18,303 nucleotides of DNA, taken from positions 1 through 18,303 of the forward strand of contig CABRZN010000022.1 in the NCBI GenBank assembly GCA_902475445.1. The letters are read 5' to 3'. The notes under the pieces were generated by a model. That model did no database searches. It had not been told where the DNA came from and saw nothing but the letters and a program-made list of their open reading frames with translations. The first letter of the stretch is position 1. Every line of letters starts with the position of its first letter. This stretch comes from an uncultured Collinsella sp. GTDB lineage: Bacteria; Actinomycetota; Coriobacteriia; Coriobacteriales; Coriobacteriaceae. The position numbers and the translations under genes are program-made. This document shows positions 1 through 7,872 of this stretch, piece by piece.

Positions 1-791
1 CAGGCGCGCTTGCACAGCTTGCCCAGCTCGATCATCTCGGCGGTCTCGGTGGCGTCGTTGGAGTCGTAGAGGCAGCCCGGGCGGCAGGAGTCGCCGAGCG
101 AAATCGTCACGTCGTACTCGTGGCAGATCTCGAGCAGCTCGTCAAAGTACTCGTAGAAGGGGTTTTCGTTGCCGGTGACCTCCATCCAGCCAAACAGCAG
201 CGAGCCGCCGCGGCTCACGATGTTCATCAAGCGGCCGGTCTCCTTAAAGGTCTTGGTGACCGACTTGTTGATGCCGCAGTGGATGGTCATAAAGTCCACG
301 CCGTCCTCGGCGTGCGCGCGCACGACCTCGAACAGGTCATCCTTGGTAAGCTTGACCAGCGGCTTTTCCATGTAGCCGATGGCGTCGTACATGGGGACGG
401 TGCCCACCATGAGCGGCGTCTCGTCGATGAGCTGCTGGCGGAACTGGCGCGTCTTGCCCGAGTTGGAAAGGTCCATGATGGCGTCGGCGCCAAAGTCCTC
501 GGCGATCTTGACCTTCTTCCATTCCTCGGCGGCATCGGCTTTATCGCCCGAGATGCCCAGGTTGACGTTGACCTTAGTAGACAGGCCCTCGCCGACACCA
601 AAGGCGCGCATGCCTTTTTTGATGTGCACGATGTTGGCGGGAATGGCGATGCGGCCGTCGGCCACGCGCTCGCGGATGTACTCGGGGTCGCGATGCTCGC
701 GCTCGGCGACTTCCTTCATCTGCGGCGTGATCTGCCCGGCGCGGGCGAAGTCGATTTGCGTGACGAGCTTGGGCTCGGTCTGTGTGCTCAT
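1..791 (-). CDS. thiC: Phosphomethylpyrimidine synthase ThiC (N-terminal part, cut by window start)
   Basis: ThiC is the radical SAM enzyme that turns aminoimidazole ribotide into hydroxymethylpyrimidine phosphate in cytosolic thiamine synthesis. The visible 263 codons begin MSTQTEPKLVTQIDFARAG and carry family blocks: KVNVNLGISGDKAD (about residues 73-86), GADAIMDLSNSGKTRQ, MVGTVPMYDAIGY, DGVDFMTIHCGI, SRGGSLLFGWM and DVTISLGDSCRPGC near the cut. The C-terminal CX2CX4C cluster-binding motif lies outside the window and cannot be checked. The ATG at 791 is chosen because AAGGGAG (800-806) sits 8 nt upstream. The TPP riboswitch directly ahead supports a thiamine role over the ThiC paralogue BzaF (benzimidazole synthesis), the main alternative. 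The SLGDSC variant, where many ThiC proteins have SLGDG, is slightly unusual. Confidence 0.93.
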   Translation of the reverse strand, partial: MSTQTEPKLVTQIDFARAGQITPQMKEVAEREHRDPEYIRERVADGRIAIPANIVHIKKGMRAFGVGEGLSTKVNVNLGISGDKADAAEEWKKVKIAEDFGADAIMDLSNSGKTRQFRQQLIDETPLMVGTVPMYDAIGYMEKPLVKLTKDDLFEVVRAHAEDGVDFMTIHCGINKSVTKTFKETGRLMNIVSRGGSLLFGWMEVTGNENPFYEYFDELLEICHEYDVTISLGDSCRPGCLYDSNDATETAEMIELGKLCKRA

Positions 792-799
792 TGGCACGG

Positions 800-892
800 C
801 TCCCTTCGTTGGCATTACCCATATCAGGTTTGCGGGTCAGGGCGGGCGCGCCCAATCTCAGCCTGCCGTCTTGTCCTGCAAGCTCCCCGTTA
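800..892 (-). promoter_or_regulatory. TPP riboswitch (THI box) upstream of thiC
   Basis: Read on the minus strand, the leader contains the two hallmark segments of the thiamine pyrophosphate aptamer: GGCTGAGATTGG (about 864-853) and CCTGATATGGGTAATGCC followed by AACGAAGGGAG (827-800). The 5' part starts AACGGGGAGC at about 892, and ACGG there can pair with CCGT just after the aptamer to close P1. The thiC ribosome binding site AAGGGAG is the last part of the aptamer and the ATG is 8 nt further, so TPP binding would be expected to hide the ribosome binding site. The family and its ligand are established; translational rather than transcriptional control is inferred from the overlap. Confidence 0.93.
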
Positions 893-905
893 TGTCATGG
901 GCTCA

Positions 906-911
906 AGTATA
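906..911 (-). promoter_or_regulatory. Probable -10 box of the thiC promoter
   Basis: TATACT lies on the minus strand 14 nt upstream of the first aptamer bases, so transcription would start at about 899-900 and the riboswitch would occupy the very 5' end of the mRNA. No good -35 hexamer is seen at 16-18 nt spacing. Confidence 0.5.
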
Positions 912-961
912 GCCTGAATGGGTACGATTGACGCGATCAGCATGCCCATGGGGAGGCGAAC

Positions 962-1477
962 ATGGAAGACAAGCATCTATATCGAGAGACGCAATGGGAT
1001 GTATCGGCCGAGGAAAGCCGTGCGCACCATGGCCTTGTCGCGATTGGTTTTGCGGTGCTTGCCGTGCTGGTGATTGCCGTTTGTATCTGGACGTTTGGTG
1101 GTCGCGGCGGCGCTGCATGGGAGTTCGAGGCCGATGATAGCCTGCCGATAATGACGGTGAAGGTCGCGGGCGGCAATACCGTTGCCGCGCCGGGCGACTA
1201 TTGGTATCCGCGCGACGAGTTTGTGCAATTGCAGCTGAGCGGTGGGTCTATTCCTGGTGAGGAAATCGAACGCGTGACGTATGATGCGGCGCTCAAAACG
1301 CTGACGGTGAAGCTCAAGAATCAGGGCGACGTGCCTACGACTATGGATATCGCGCTGACGGAATGGCGCTTGGAGCCCCCATCGGGTGTTGCGGTGTCCG
1401 AGGTAGAGCACGTTAAGATTACCTACCAAGATGGCTCGACGAGCGAGATTGCAAAGGCCGATGCCTTGGCGGAGTAA
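962..1477 (+). CDS. Membrane-anchored protein of unknown function (171 aa)
   Basis: I do not recognise this family. The ATG at 962 has GGGGAGG at 950-956, a good ribosome binding site. The first about 23 residues are charged and hydrophilic (MEDKHLYRETQWD...). Residues about 24-43 (GLVAIGFAVLAVLVIAVCIW) form one transmembrane helix. The remaining about 125 residues read as a beta-rich domain with motifs such as VKVAGGNTVAAPGDYW, LKTLTVKLKNQGD and VKITYQDGSTSEI. There is no signal peptidase or lipobox site, so a single-pass anchor with an external C-terminal domain is the simplest topology; orientation is inferred. It is divergent from thiC and convergent with the yaaA-family gene 23 nt downstream. 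A role at the cell surface is only a guess. Confidence 0.8.
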   Translation: MEDKHLYRETQWDVSAEESRAHHGLVAIGFAVLAVLVIAVCIWTFGGRGGAAWEFEADDSLPIMTVKVAGGNTVAAPGDYWYPRDEFVQLQLSGGSIPGEEIERVTYDAALKTLTVKLKNQGDVPTTMDIALTEWRLEPPSGVAVSEVEHVKITYQDGSTSEIAKADALAE

Positions 1478-1500
1478 CGGAGTGTTTGGAAACGGCGGGC

Positions 1501-2310
1501 CTATTGTGCCTGCGCGTTCATGAAAACCAGGGTGTTTTTGTCTGAAAGCTCGGGGATGTGCCGATAGCCGATGTTGAATGCGGTAAGTTCGCTTACATCC
1601 TCGAGCTTGTTTTCTGCCATCCACCGCACCATGGAGCCGCGCGCCTTTTTGCTGGCGGTCGAGCGCTGGATGGGCTTGCCGTTGCGGATGCCTTCGCCAA
1701 AGAGGCACGTGACGACCGTGGCGTCGCCCGCGAGATGGGGCAGAACGGCTTTGGCGTACTCTACGCTGGTGAGGTTGACGATCGTGGTGTTTGAGCCTGC
1801 CGGGGCGATAGCCCGCGCGAGCTTGTCGCTCCAAAACGCATAGAGGTCTCGGGCATCGTCAACGGCGAGCTTCGCGCCCATTTCCAGCCGATATGGTTCG
1901 ACGGCATGAAAGGGGCGAACGCACCCGTAAAGGCCCGAGAGGATCCACAGATGGTCTTGCAGCCATGCGAGCTGCGCGGAATCCATCACCTCGGGCGCCA
2001 TGCTCTGGTATTGAATGCCGTGGTAGGACATGACGGCAGGGGAGAGGTGACAGGCGAGTGCGGGATTGTCGAGATCGCCGTTTTTCAGGATGGGCCCGAA
2101 CTCATGCAGGGTGTTGAGGCAAGGCCCCAGCAGTTTGTCACTCACGTTCCATAGCGCCTGCAGGCTGTCGCTGCCTTCATTCCGCTCGATATCTAGCAGT
2201 GCGCGGTGGAGGCGAGCCGTCTCGCGCGCAAAGGGTGGAATGCCCAGGACTTCAAAAGCATCTTGGGCCGCGCGCATCTGCTTGGCGGGCGAAATGACGA
2301 CCTGCAGCAT
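1501..2310 (-). CDS. yaaA: YaaA/UPF0246 family protein (peroxide stress response type)
   Basis: Members of this family (E. coli YaaA, DUF328) reduce damage from hydrogen peroxide by limiting intracellular free iron; the protein folds like a DNA-binding enzyme but its biochemical reaction is not settled. The 269-aa product has the family blocks MLQVVISPAKQM at the N-terminus, SGLYGCVRPFHAVEPYRLEM (residues 125-144), VNLTSVEYAKAVLP (178-191), KKARGSMVRWM (221-231) and AFNIGYRH (244-251). Length is close to the usual about 255-260. The ATG at 2310 is preferred over an upstream in-frame ATG at 2511 because GAGGAGAG precedes it and because the extra 67 residues do not resemble the family. It follows the M18 peptidase gene on the same strand by 103 nt, with a large hairpin between them. 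Confidence 0.9.
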   Translation of the reverse strand: MLQVVISPAKQMRAAQDAFEVLGIPPFARETARLHRALLDIERNEGSDSLQALWNVSDKLLGPCLNTLHEFGPILKNGDLDNPALACHLSPAVMSYHGIQYQSMAPEVMDSAQLAWLQDHLWILSGLYGCVRPFHAVEPYRLEMGAKLAVDDARDLYAFWSDKLARAIAPAGSNTTIVNLTSVEYAKAVLPHLAGDATVVTCLFGEGIRNGKPIQRSTASKKARGSMVRWMAENKLEDVSELTAFNIGYRHIPELSDKNTLVFMNAQAQ

Positions 2311-2333
2311 GGACTCTCCTCTGCCAAAAAGGA

Positions 2334-2400
2334 AGTTGCGGTGGAATACGGTCTGTTTTGGCCGTTTATGGGCCAGTTTAGTCTGTATTTCACCGCAACT
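2334..2400 (-). terminator. Long nested hairpin between the M18 peptidase and yaaA genes
   Basis: The arms at 2334-2353 and 2381-2400 can pair over 20 positions (outer sequence AGTTGCGGTG against CACCGCAACT, with two G-U type pairs). Inside is a second inverted repeat, TGGCC (2359-2363) with GGCCA (2370-2374). On the minus strand the structure begins 13 nt after the peptidase stop codon and is followed by TTCCTTTTT, so it may be an intrinsic terminator or a partial terminator and processing site ahead of yaaA. The nested form is also typical of dispersed palindromic repeats. Confidence 0.55.
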
Positions 2401-2413
2401 GATGAAGGGTTGG

Positions 2414-3811
2414 TTACGCGCGCTCGATGAAGGCCTTGTAGCCGCGATAGGCCTCGTAGATATCGGCCTTGTTAGCGACCTCCCACAGGGCGTGCATGGA
2501 CAGGACGGCAACGCCAGAGTCGATGACGTTCATGCCGTACTTAGCCATGATGTATGCGATGGTGCCGCCGCCGCCCGCGTTGACGCGACCGAGCTCGCAG
2601 GTCTGGAAGTCCACGCCGGCCTCGTCCATGATGTCGCGGATGAGGGCCACATACTCGGCGTCGGCGTCGTTAGAGCCGCCCTTGCCGCGGCTGCCCGTGT
2701 ACTTGTTAAAGCACAGGCCGCGACCCATAAAGGCTGCGTTCTTGGTTTCGAACTTGCCGGCGTAGCCCGGGTCGAAGCCGGCGGACACGTCGGAGGAGAG
2801 CATGCGGCTGCGGGCGAGCGCGCGGCGCAGGGCCAGCGGGCTATCCTCGCCGGCGAGCGTCATGATCTCGGCGACGGTGTTCTCGAAGAAGCGGCTCGTC
2901 ATGCCGGTGGCACCCACGGAACCGATCTCCTCCTTGTCGACGATGAGTGTGATGCTCGTGCGCTCCACGTTGGCGACGTTGATCTGGGCGAGCATGGACG
3001 GATAGGCGCAGACACGGTCGTCGTGGCCATAGCCCAGAATCATGGAGCGGTCGAGGCCCATGTCACGGGCGGGGCCGGCGGGCACGACCTCGATCTCGGC
3101 GGAGAGGAAGTCCTCCTCCTCGACGTCGTACTGCTCCTTGAGGATATCCAGGAACATCTGCTTGACGGGCTCCTTGGGAGCGTCCTTGTCGTTCTCATCG
3201 AACTTGACGGGGCGGCCGCCCACGATCACGTCGAGGATCTCGGCGTCGACGGCGTCCTTGGCGGGCTTGGCCATCTGCTCGCTCGAGAGGTGGATCAGCA
3301 GGTCGGAGATGGTAAAGACCGGGTCGTCGGCCTTGTCGCCGATGTTGATGTCGACGGTGGTGCCGTCCTTTTTGCAGATGACGCCCACGAGTGCGAGCGG
3401 GGAAGCGACCCAGTGGTAGCTCTTGACGCCGCCATAGTAGTGCGTGTCGAGATAAGCCATGTCGCCGGCCTCGAAGGCGGGGTTCTGCTTGAGGTCCAGG
3501 CGCGGCGAGTCCACGTGGGCGCCCAGGATGTTAAAGCCCTGCTCGAGCGGGGCGGTGCCCAGGTTGACGAGCATGAGGTCCTTGCCGTGGTTGGCGGCGT
3601 ACACCTTGTCGCCGGCCTTGAGCGCGCGGCCCTCGGCGATCACGGTCTCCAGATTGACGTAGCCCGCCTCCTCGGCCATCTTGATACCGGCCTTGACGCA
3701 CAGGCGCTCGGTCTTGTTCTCACTCAAAAACTGCTTATAGCCGCGGCAAAGCTCCTCGAGCTCCTCGATCTGCTGTGGCGTGTACTTTTTCCATGCGCTG
3801 GGACGCTCCAT
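2414..3811 (-). CDS. M18 family zinc aminopeptidase
   Basis: This family removes N-terminal amino acids (often acidic or hydrophobic) from peptides in the cytosol using two zinc ions, usually as a large tetrahedral dodecamer. The 465-aa product carries the expected metal and catalytic positions: GAHVDSPRL (H99, D101), GHDDRV (D264/D265), DKEEIGS (E294, E295), SSDVSAGFDP (D341) and the C-terminal SMHALWEV (H440). The length matches the larger bacterial group named M18 aminopeptidase 1 (apeA in some genomes) better than the about 430-aa apeB group. The ATG at 3811 has AAAGGAG ahead of it; longer in-frame starts up to 4399 run antisense through polA and are not credible. An extended -10 (TGATACGAT) lies upstream. 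Confidence 0.93.
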   Translation of the reverse strand: MERPSAWKKYTPQQIEELEELCRGYKQFLSENKTERLCVKAGIKMAEEAGYVNLETVIAEGRALKAGDKVYAANHGKDLMLVNLGTAPLEQGFNILGAHVDSPRLDLKQNPAFEAGDMAYLDTHYYGGVKSYHWVASPLALVGVICKKDGTTVDINIGDKADDPVFTISDLLIHLSSEQMAKPAKDAVDAEILDVIVGGRPVKFDENDKDAPKEPVKQMFLDILKEQYDVEEEDFLSAEIEVVPAGPARDMGLDRSMILGYGHDDRVCAYPSMLAQINVANVERTSITLIVDKEEIGSVGATGMTSRFFENTVAEIMTLAGEDSPLALRRALARSRMLSSDVSAGFDPGYAGKFETKNAAFMGRGLCFNKYTGSRGKGGSNDADAEYVALIRDIMDEAGVDFQTCELGRVNAGGGGTIAYIMAKYGMNVIDSGVAVLSMHALWEVANKADIYEAYRGYKAFIERA

Positions 3812-3860
3812 GACGCAGGCTCCTTTCGGATCGATCGTGCTGGTTGATGTACCGTGAGCC

Positions 3861-3869
3861 ATCGTATCA
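3861..3869 (-). promoter_or_regulatory. Possible extended -10 of the M18 peptidase promoter
   Basis: TGATACGAT on the minus strand fits the extended -10 pattern TGnTAnnnT, 50 nt upstream of the start codon. The GC-rich stretch upstream has no -35 match, which an extended -10 can tolerate. Confidence 0.35.
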
Positions 3870-3977
3870 CGCGCGGGCCCGCGGCGGCAGGGAAGCCTGA
3901 TGTGCGGTGGCCGCGGGGCGGGGAGCGTGTAAACTGGTGTGAGCAAACCGTGCCCAGCCCAAAGCGAGGTATTCAAT

Positions 3978-6722
3978 ATGTCTGAAAAGCACCGTACCTT
4001 TGCCGTCATCGACGGCAACTCGCTCATGCATCGCGCCTTCCACGCCGTGCCGCCGACCATGAACGCGCCGGACGGTCGCCCCACCAACGCGATCTTTGGT
4101 TTTCTGAACATGTTCCTCAAGATGATCGATGCCTTTAATCCCGACGGCGTTGTCGTGGCGTTTGACAAGGGCAAGCCGCGCGTGCGTATGGAGATGCTGC
4201 CGCAGTACAAGGCGCAGCGCCCGCCCATGGACCCCGACCTGCACGCGCAGTTCCCCATGATCAAGGAGCTGCTCGCCGCGCTCAACGTGCCCATTTTGCA
4301 GTCCGAGGGCTGGGAAGGCGACGATATCCTGGGAACCATGGCGCGCCTGGGCGAGGAGGCCGGCTGCGACATGCTGCTGGTGACCGGCGACCGCGACATG
4401 TATCAGCTCGTGACCGAGCACGTCAACGTGGTCTCGACTCGCAAGGGCCTGTCCGACGTGGCGATCATGACGCCCGAGAGCGTGGACGACCTGTATCACG
4501 GCATCACGCCGGCGCTCGTGCCCGATTTTTACGGTCTGAAGGGCGATACGTCGGACAACATTCCCGGCGTACCGGGCATCGGCCCCAAAAAGGCGAGCGC
4601 GCTCATCGCGCAGTACGGCAGCCTTGACGAGGTCATCGCGCATGCTGACGAGGTCAAGGGCAAGATGGGCGAGAACCTGCGTGCGCACATCGACGATGCG
4701 CTGCTGAGCCGCAAGGTCGCAACCATTCGCACCGATGCGCCCGTCGAGCTCGACTTTGACGAAACATCCTTCCCGGCGTTTTCTGCCGATGAGGTTTCCG
4801 CGGCGCTGGGTACGCTTGGTATCACCGCCATGCAGAACCGTTTCTTGGCGCTGGTCGGTGACGAGGGTGGCGCTGCTGCCAGCACGTTTGAGATTCCCGC
4901 CGTTTTGCGCGCAGCCGGCGGCGATGCTGGCGCGCTTGGTGCCGTTGCGGCTGAGGTCTCCCGCGTGATTGATGCCGGCGAGTGGGTCGCCGCCGTGGTG
5001 GACGATGACAAGGAAGAGGGCGCGCTCTTTGGGCTGACGCGCACGCTGTGGTTGGCGACGTCCAAGGGCCTGTTTGCGCTCGAGGAGGGCGACAGCGGTG
5101 CGGCGGCTGAGGTTGAGGGCTTCAACTTCGCCCACGGCGTGATTGCCGGCGTGCTCGCGCGTCTGTTTATGGAAGGCCGTGTGGCGAGCCCGGATATGAA
5201 GGCGCTTCTGCATGAGCTTTCGCCCATCGATTCTTCTGAGCTCGAGCTCATGGATCCGCTGGCAGTCGATTCCACGCGCATCTTCGATACCGTTGTTGCC
5301 GCCTACCTGTTGGATTCCGACCGCTCCGAGTTTGACGAGGTGTATCTGGCCGATACGTATCTGCAGATGGCGCTGCCTGCGGCGCGCGGCGCAGAGGGTG
5401 CTGGCGAGGACGCTCCTGCGCCCGCCGCTCGCACGGCGGCCTTGACGCTGGCGCTGGTTGCACCGCTGCGTGACCGCATGGCCCGCGAGAACGCCGCCAA
5501 CGTGTTCGATGGAATCGAGATGCCGCTCGTGCCGGTGCTTGCCAAGATGGAGCGCGCGGGCATGCTCGTGGACCCCGATCGGCTGCGCAGCCTGTCCGAG
5601 GGCCTGGCGACCCAGATTGCCGAGGTCGAGCGCAGCATTCGCGACCTGGCCGGCGACGAGACCTTTAACATCGGCAGCCCCATGCAACTCTCGCACGTGC
5701 TGTTTGATGTTATGGGGCTTCCGACCAAGGGCCTAAAAAAGACCAAGCGCGGCTACTATTCGACCAACGCCAAGGTGTTGAGCGACCTTGCCCGCGACCA
5801 CGAGATCGTGCGCCTGATTTTGGACTGGCGTGAGAAGTCCAAGATTAAGTCGACCTATCTGGACACGCTGGGCCCGCTGCGCCGTGGTGACGGGCGTGTG
5901 CACACCACGTACAACCAGACCATCACCGCGACGGGGCGTTTGTCTTCGAGTGACCCCAATCTGCAAAACATTCCGACGCGCTCGGAGCTGGGGCGCACCG
6001 TCAAGACGGCGTTCTCGGCGGGCGAGGGCAGCGTCTTTTTGGCGGTGGACTACTCGCAGATCGAGCTGCGCCTGCTCGCGCATCTTTCGGGTGACGAGCA
6101 CCTGGTGCGCGCCTTCAACGAGGGCGAGGACTTCCATGCCGAGACGGCCGCGCGCGTATTTGGCGTGCCGGTGTCCGAGGTGACACCCGACCTGCGTAGC
6201 CGCGCCAAGGCCGTGAACTTTGGCATCGTGTACGGCCAGCAGGCCTATGGTCTGTCGCAGTCGCTGCACATCTCGATGGCCGAGGCGCGCGATATGATCG
6301 ATCGCTACTACGAGGCCTACCCGGGCGTGCGCACGTTCCTCGACAATGTGGTGGCGCGAGCCAAGCAGACGGGCTATGCCGAGACCATGTATGGCCGCAG
6401 ACGCCATATTCCCGAGCTCAAGGCCAAAAACCCACAGCTCCGCGGCTTTGGTGAGCGCACGGCCATGAACCACCCCATGCAGGGCACCGCCGCCGACATC
6501 ATCAAGATCGCGATGGCCCGCGTAAGCCGCCGCCTGGAAGAAGAAGGCTTTGCCGCCCATATGATCCTGCAGGTACACGACGAACTGGACTTTGAGTGCC
6601 CCATCGATGAAGTCGAGCGCCTCACCGCCATGGTCCGCGACGTCATGGAACACGTCGTAGACCTCCGAGTACCCCTAATCGCCGAAGCCTCAACCGGAGT
6701 AACCTGGGCCGACGCCAAATAG
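3978..6722 (+). CDS. polA: DNA polymerase I
   Basis: Repair and Okazaki-fragment processing polymerase, 914 aa. The N-terminal 5' nuclease domain (about 1-290) shows VIDGNSLMHRAF, AFDKGKPRVR, EGWEGDDILGTM, TGDRDMYQLV and GDTSDNIPGVPGIGPKKA. The central region (about 300-510) occupies the place of the 3'-5' exonuclease domain, but the carboxylates expected for proofreading (DxE, NxxxD, YxxxD motifs) are not recognisable, so proofreading is probably lost, as in Bacillus and Thermus enzymes. The polymerase domain has motif A VDYSQIELRLLAHLSGD (D691), motif B RAKAVNFGIVYGQQAYGL and motif C QVHDELDF (H867, D868, E869). The ATG at 3978 is chosen because GCGAGGT (3964-3970) precedes it; an upstream ATG at 3939 adds 13 unrelated residues. 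The gene is divergent from the M18 peptidase. Confidence 0.97.
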   Translation: MSEKHRTFAVIDGNSLMHRAFHAVPPTMNAPDGRPTNAIFGFLNMFLKMIDAFNPDGVVVAFDKGKPRVRMEMLPQYKAQRPPMDPDLHAQFPMIKELLAALNVPILQSEGWEGDDILGTMARLGEEAGCDMLLVTGDRDMYQLVTEHVNVVSTRKGLSDVAIMTPESVDDLYHGITPALVPDFYGLKGDTSDNIPGVPGIGPKKASALIAQYGSLDEVIAHADEVKGKMGENLRAHIDDALLSRKVATIRTDAPVELDFDETSFPAFSADEVSAALGTLGITAMQNRFLALVGDEGGAAASTFEIPAVLRAAGGDAGALGAVAAEVSRVIDAGEWVAAVVDDDKEEGALFGLTRTLWLATSKGLFALEEGDSGAAAEVEGFNFAHGVIAGVLARLFMEGRVASPDMKALLHELSPIDSSELELMDPLAVDSTRIFDTVVAAYLLDSDRSEFDEVYLADTYLQMALPAARGAEGAGEDAPAPAARTAALTLALVAPLRDRMARENAANVFDGIEMPLVPVLAKMERAGMLVDPDRLRSLSEGLATQIAEVERSIRDLAGDETFNIGSPMQLSHVLFDVMGLPTKGLKKTKRGYYSTNAKVLSDLARDHEIVRLILDWREKSKIKSTYLDTLGPLRRGDGRVHTTYNQTITATGRLSSSDPNLQNIPTRSELGRTVKTAFSAGEGSVFLAVDYSQIELRLLAHLSGDEHLVRAFNEGEDFHAETAARVFGVPVSEVTPDLRSRAKAVNFGIVYGQQAYGLSQSLHISMAEARDMIDRYYEAYPGVRTFLDNVVARAKQTGYAETMYGRRRHIPELKAKNPQLRGFGERTAMNHPMQGTAADIIKIAMARVSRRLEEEGFAAHMILQVHDELDFECPIDEVERLTAMVRDVMEHVVDLRVPLIAEASTGVTWADAK

Positions 6723-6779
6723 GAAAGCACTCGGTAAGGCAAGCTCGCCCAAGACGCAAGCCCCCACATACTTAAGATT

Positions 6780-6810
6780 TGGGACAAACACTACTGATTA
6801 ATTTGTCCCA
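6780..6810. repeat. 9-bp inverted repeat (TGGGACAAA / TTTGTCCCA)
   Basis: Two perfect 9-bp arms (6780-6788 and 6802-6810) are separated by 13 nt. It sits between the polA stop and the shared terminator. It has no T-tract and could be an operator-like palindrome or a copy of a dispersed intergenic repeat. Confidence 0.6.
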
Positions 6811-6822
6811 CAGTAACCAAAA

Positions 6823-6860
6823 CAGAGGGGAGCCCCTTCCAACTAAGGGGCTCCCCTCTG
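6823..6860. terminator. Perfect 16-bp terminator hairpin between convergent polA and HAD genes
   Basis: CAGAGGGGAGCCCCTT (6823-6838) pairs perfectly with AAGGGGCTCCCCTCTG (6845-6860) around a 6-nt loop. On the minus strand it is followed by TTTTGG, so it fits best as the terminator of the HAD gene; on the plus strand the downstream T content is poor, but the stem probably also stops polA transcripts. Confidence 0.85.
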
Positions 6861-6934
6861 CTCAAATCATTTCAGCTAAGTATCTAGACACTCAAGACGC
6901 CATCTTGGCGCCCGGCCGGGTCCGACGAGCCCCG

Positions 6935-7762
6935 TTAACGAGCCGCCAGGATGGCGTCGATGAGCGTCAGTACGCCCCCGTCGTTGTTGCTCGGAATGCG
7001 CCATTTGACGTGCGCGTTCATGTGCTCCTCGGCATTATCCACGATAAAGCTATGCCCGACGCGCTCCAGCATGGGGATGTCGTTGTACGTATCACCCACG
7101 GCGGCGGCATCAGCGATATCAATGCCCAGCTGCTCGCACAGGTGCGCGACGCCCGACCCCTTGTCGACGCCCAGGTTCATAAAGTCTATCCACTCGCGCC
7201 CGGCGTTGGTGACGTAGAGCTTGTCCGAGAACTCGGGGCTGTAGTTCTCGCGAAACGCGGGCTCGGCATCGTAGGCGGGGAAGAAGATCGAAATCTTGTT
7301 GGACTCGATATCAAGGCCCTCAAAGCTATCGACGTAGTTGATCGTGTTGTAGTACACGCTGATCTCGTCGTGGTACTGATGGTCGCGGGCGAGCACATAG
7401 AACTCGTCGTAGCAGCACAAGACGGGAACGGCACGCGGGTCCTCCGAGGCACGGGCGAGCACCTGCTGATACAGCGCCACATCGATGTTGCTCTTATAGA
7501 TATAGCTGCCGCGATAGATGACGCAGGCTCCGTTGTCGGGACAAAAAGCAAGTCGGTTCTTAATGCTCTCGAACATTTCCTCGAGTTTGGGGGCGGGGCG
7601 TCCGCTGGCGGGGCAGAATACAATGCCTGCGTCGGCGAGCTTGTCCAGGCGCTCATCAAGACCCTGCGGCAACACGCGCTTGTCGGTGAGCAGCGTCTTG
7701 TCCATGTCGACGGCGAGAATCTTAATGCTTCCGATATTGGTGTCCGATTCGTAAGTTTGCAT
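6935..7762 (-). CDS. Cof-type HAD superfamily phosphatase
   Basis: Haloacid dehalogenase phosphatases of the Cof (IIB) group dephosphorylate small phosphorylated metabolites in the cytosol; the substrate here cannot be told from sequence. The 275-aa product has motif I DMDKTLL (D19, D21), motif II PASGRP, the motif III lysine in VDKGSGV and motif IV GDTYNDIPML. The long segment between motifs II and III is the IIB-type cap. Motif I has Lys where DxDGT is usual, which is a known tolerated variation. The ATG at 7762 leaves 13 residues before motif I and is preceded by GAAAGG at 9 nt. The gene ends at a strong terminator and is divergent from the argG leader. Confidence 0.88.
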   Translation of the reverse strand: MQTYESDTNIGSIKILAVDMDKTLLTDKRVLPQGLDERLDKLADAGIVFCPASGRPAPKLEEMFESIKNRLAFCPDNGACVIYRGSYIYKSNIDVALYQQVLARASEDPRAVPVLCCYDEFYVLARDHQYHDEISVYYNTINYVDSFEGLDIESNKISIFFPAYDAEPAFRENYSPEFSDKLYVTNAGREWIDFMNLGVDKGSGVAHLCEQLGIDIADAAAVGDTYNDIPMLERVGHSFIVDNAEEHMNAHVKWRIPSNNDGGVLTLIDAILAAR

Positions 7763-7820
7763 AAAAGCGCGCCTTTCGTTTCGAAATTGTTTCAGACGTT
7801 ATAACCATCAACCAGTAACT

Positions 7821-7850
7821 GAGCGTATTGTCGCAGGAACGGAGCGTATT
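7821..7850. repeat. Direct repeat GAGCGTATT, two copies 21 bp apart
   Basis: GAGCGTATT occurs at 7821-7829 and again at 7842-7850, a spacing of two helical turns, in the divergent region between the HAD gene and the argG leader. This is the spacing expected for a protein bound twice on one DNA face. No regulator is identified. Confidence 0.45.
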
Positions 7851-7872
7851 TGCACCACGCTTCACAAAGTAA

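Noticed and set aside
1..791. BzaF (5-hydroxybenzimidazole synthase) instead of ThiC
   Set aside because: A TPP riboswitch, not a cobalamin riboswitch, sits in front and no cobamide genes are nearby; the distinguishing C-terminus is outside the window.
2066..3847. 593-codon open frame on the plus strand opposite the M18 peptidase gene
   Set aside because: It is antisense to a clear gene, is rich in His, Val, Asp and Gly as expected from reading GC-rich codons backwards, and has no family motif or ribosome binding site.
3867..5696. 609-codon open frame on the minus strand opposite polA
   Set aside because: Antisense shadow of polA with no recognisable domain and low-complexity Arg/His/Gln content.
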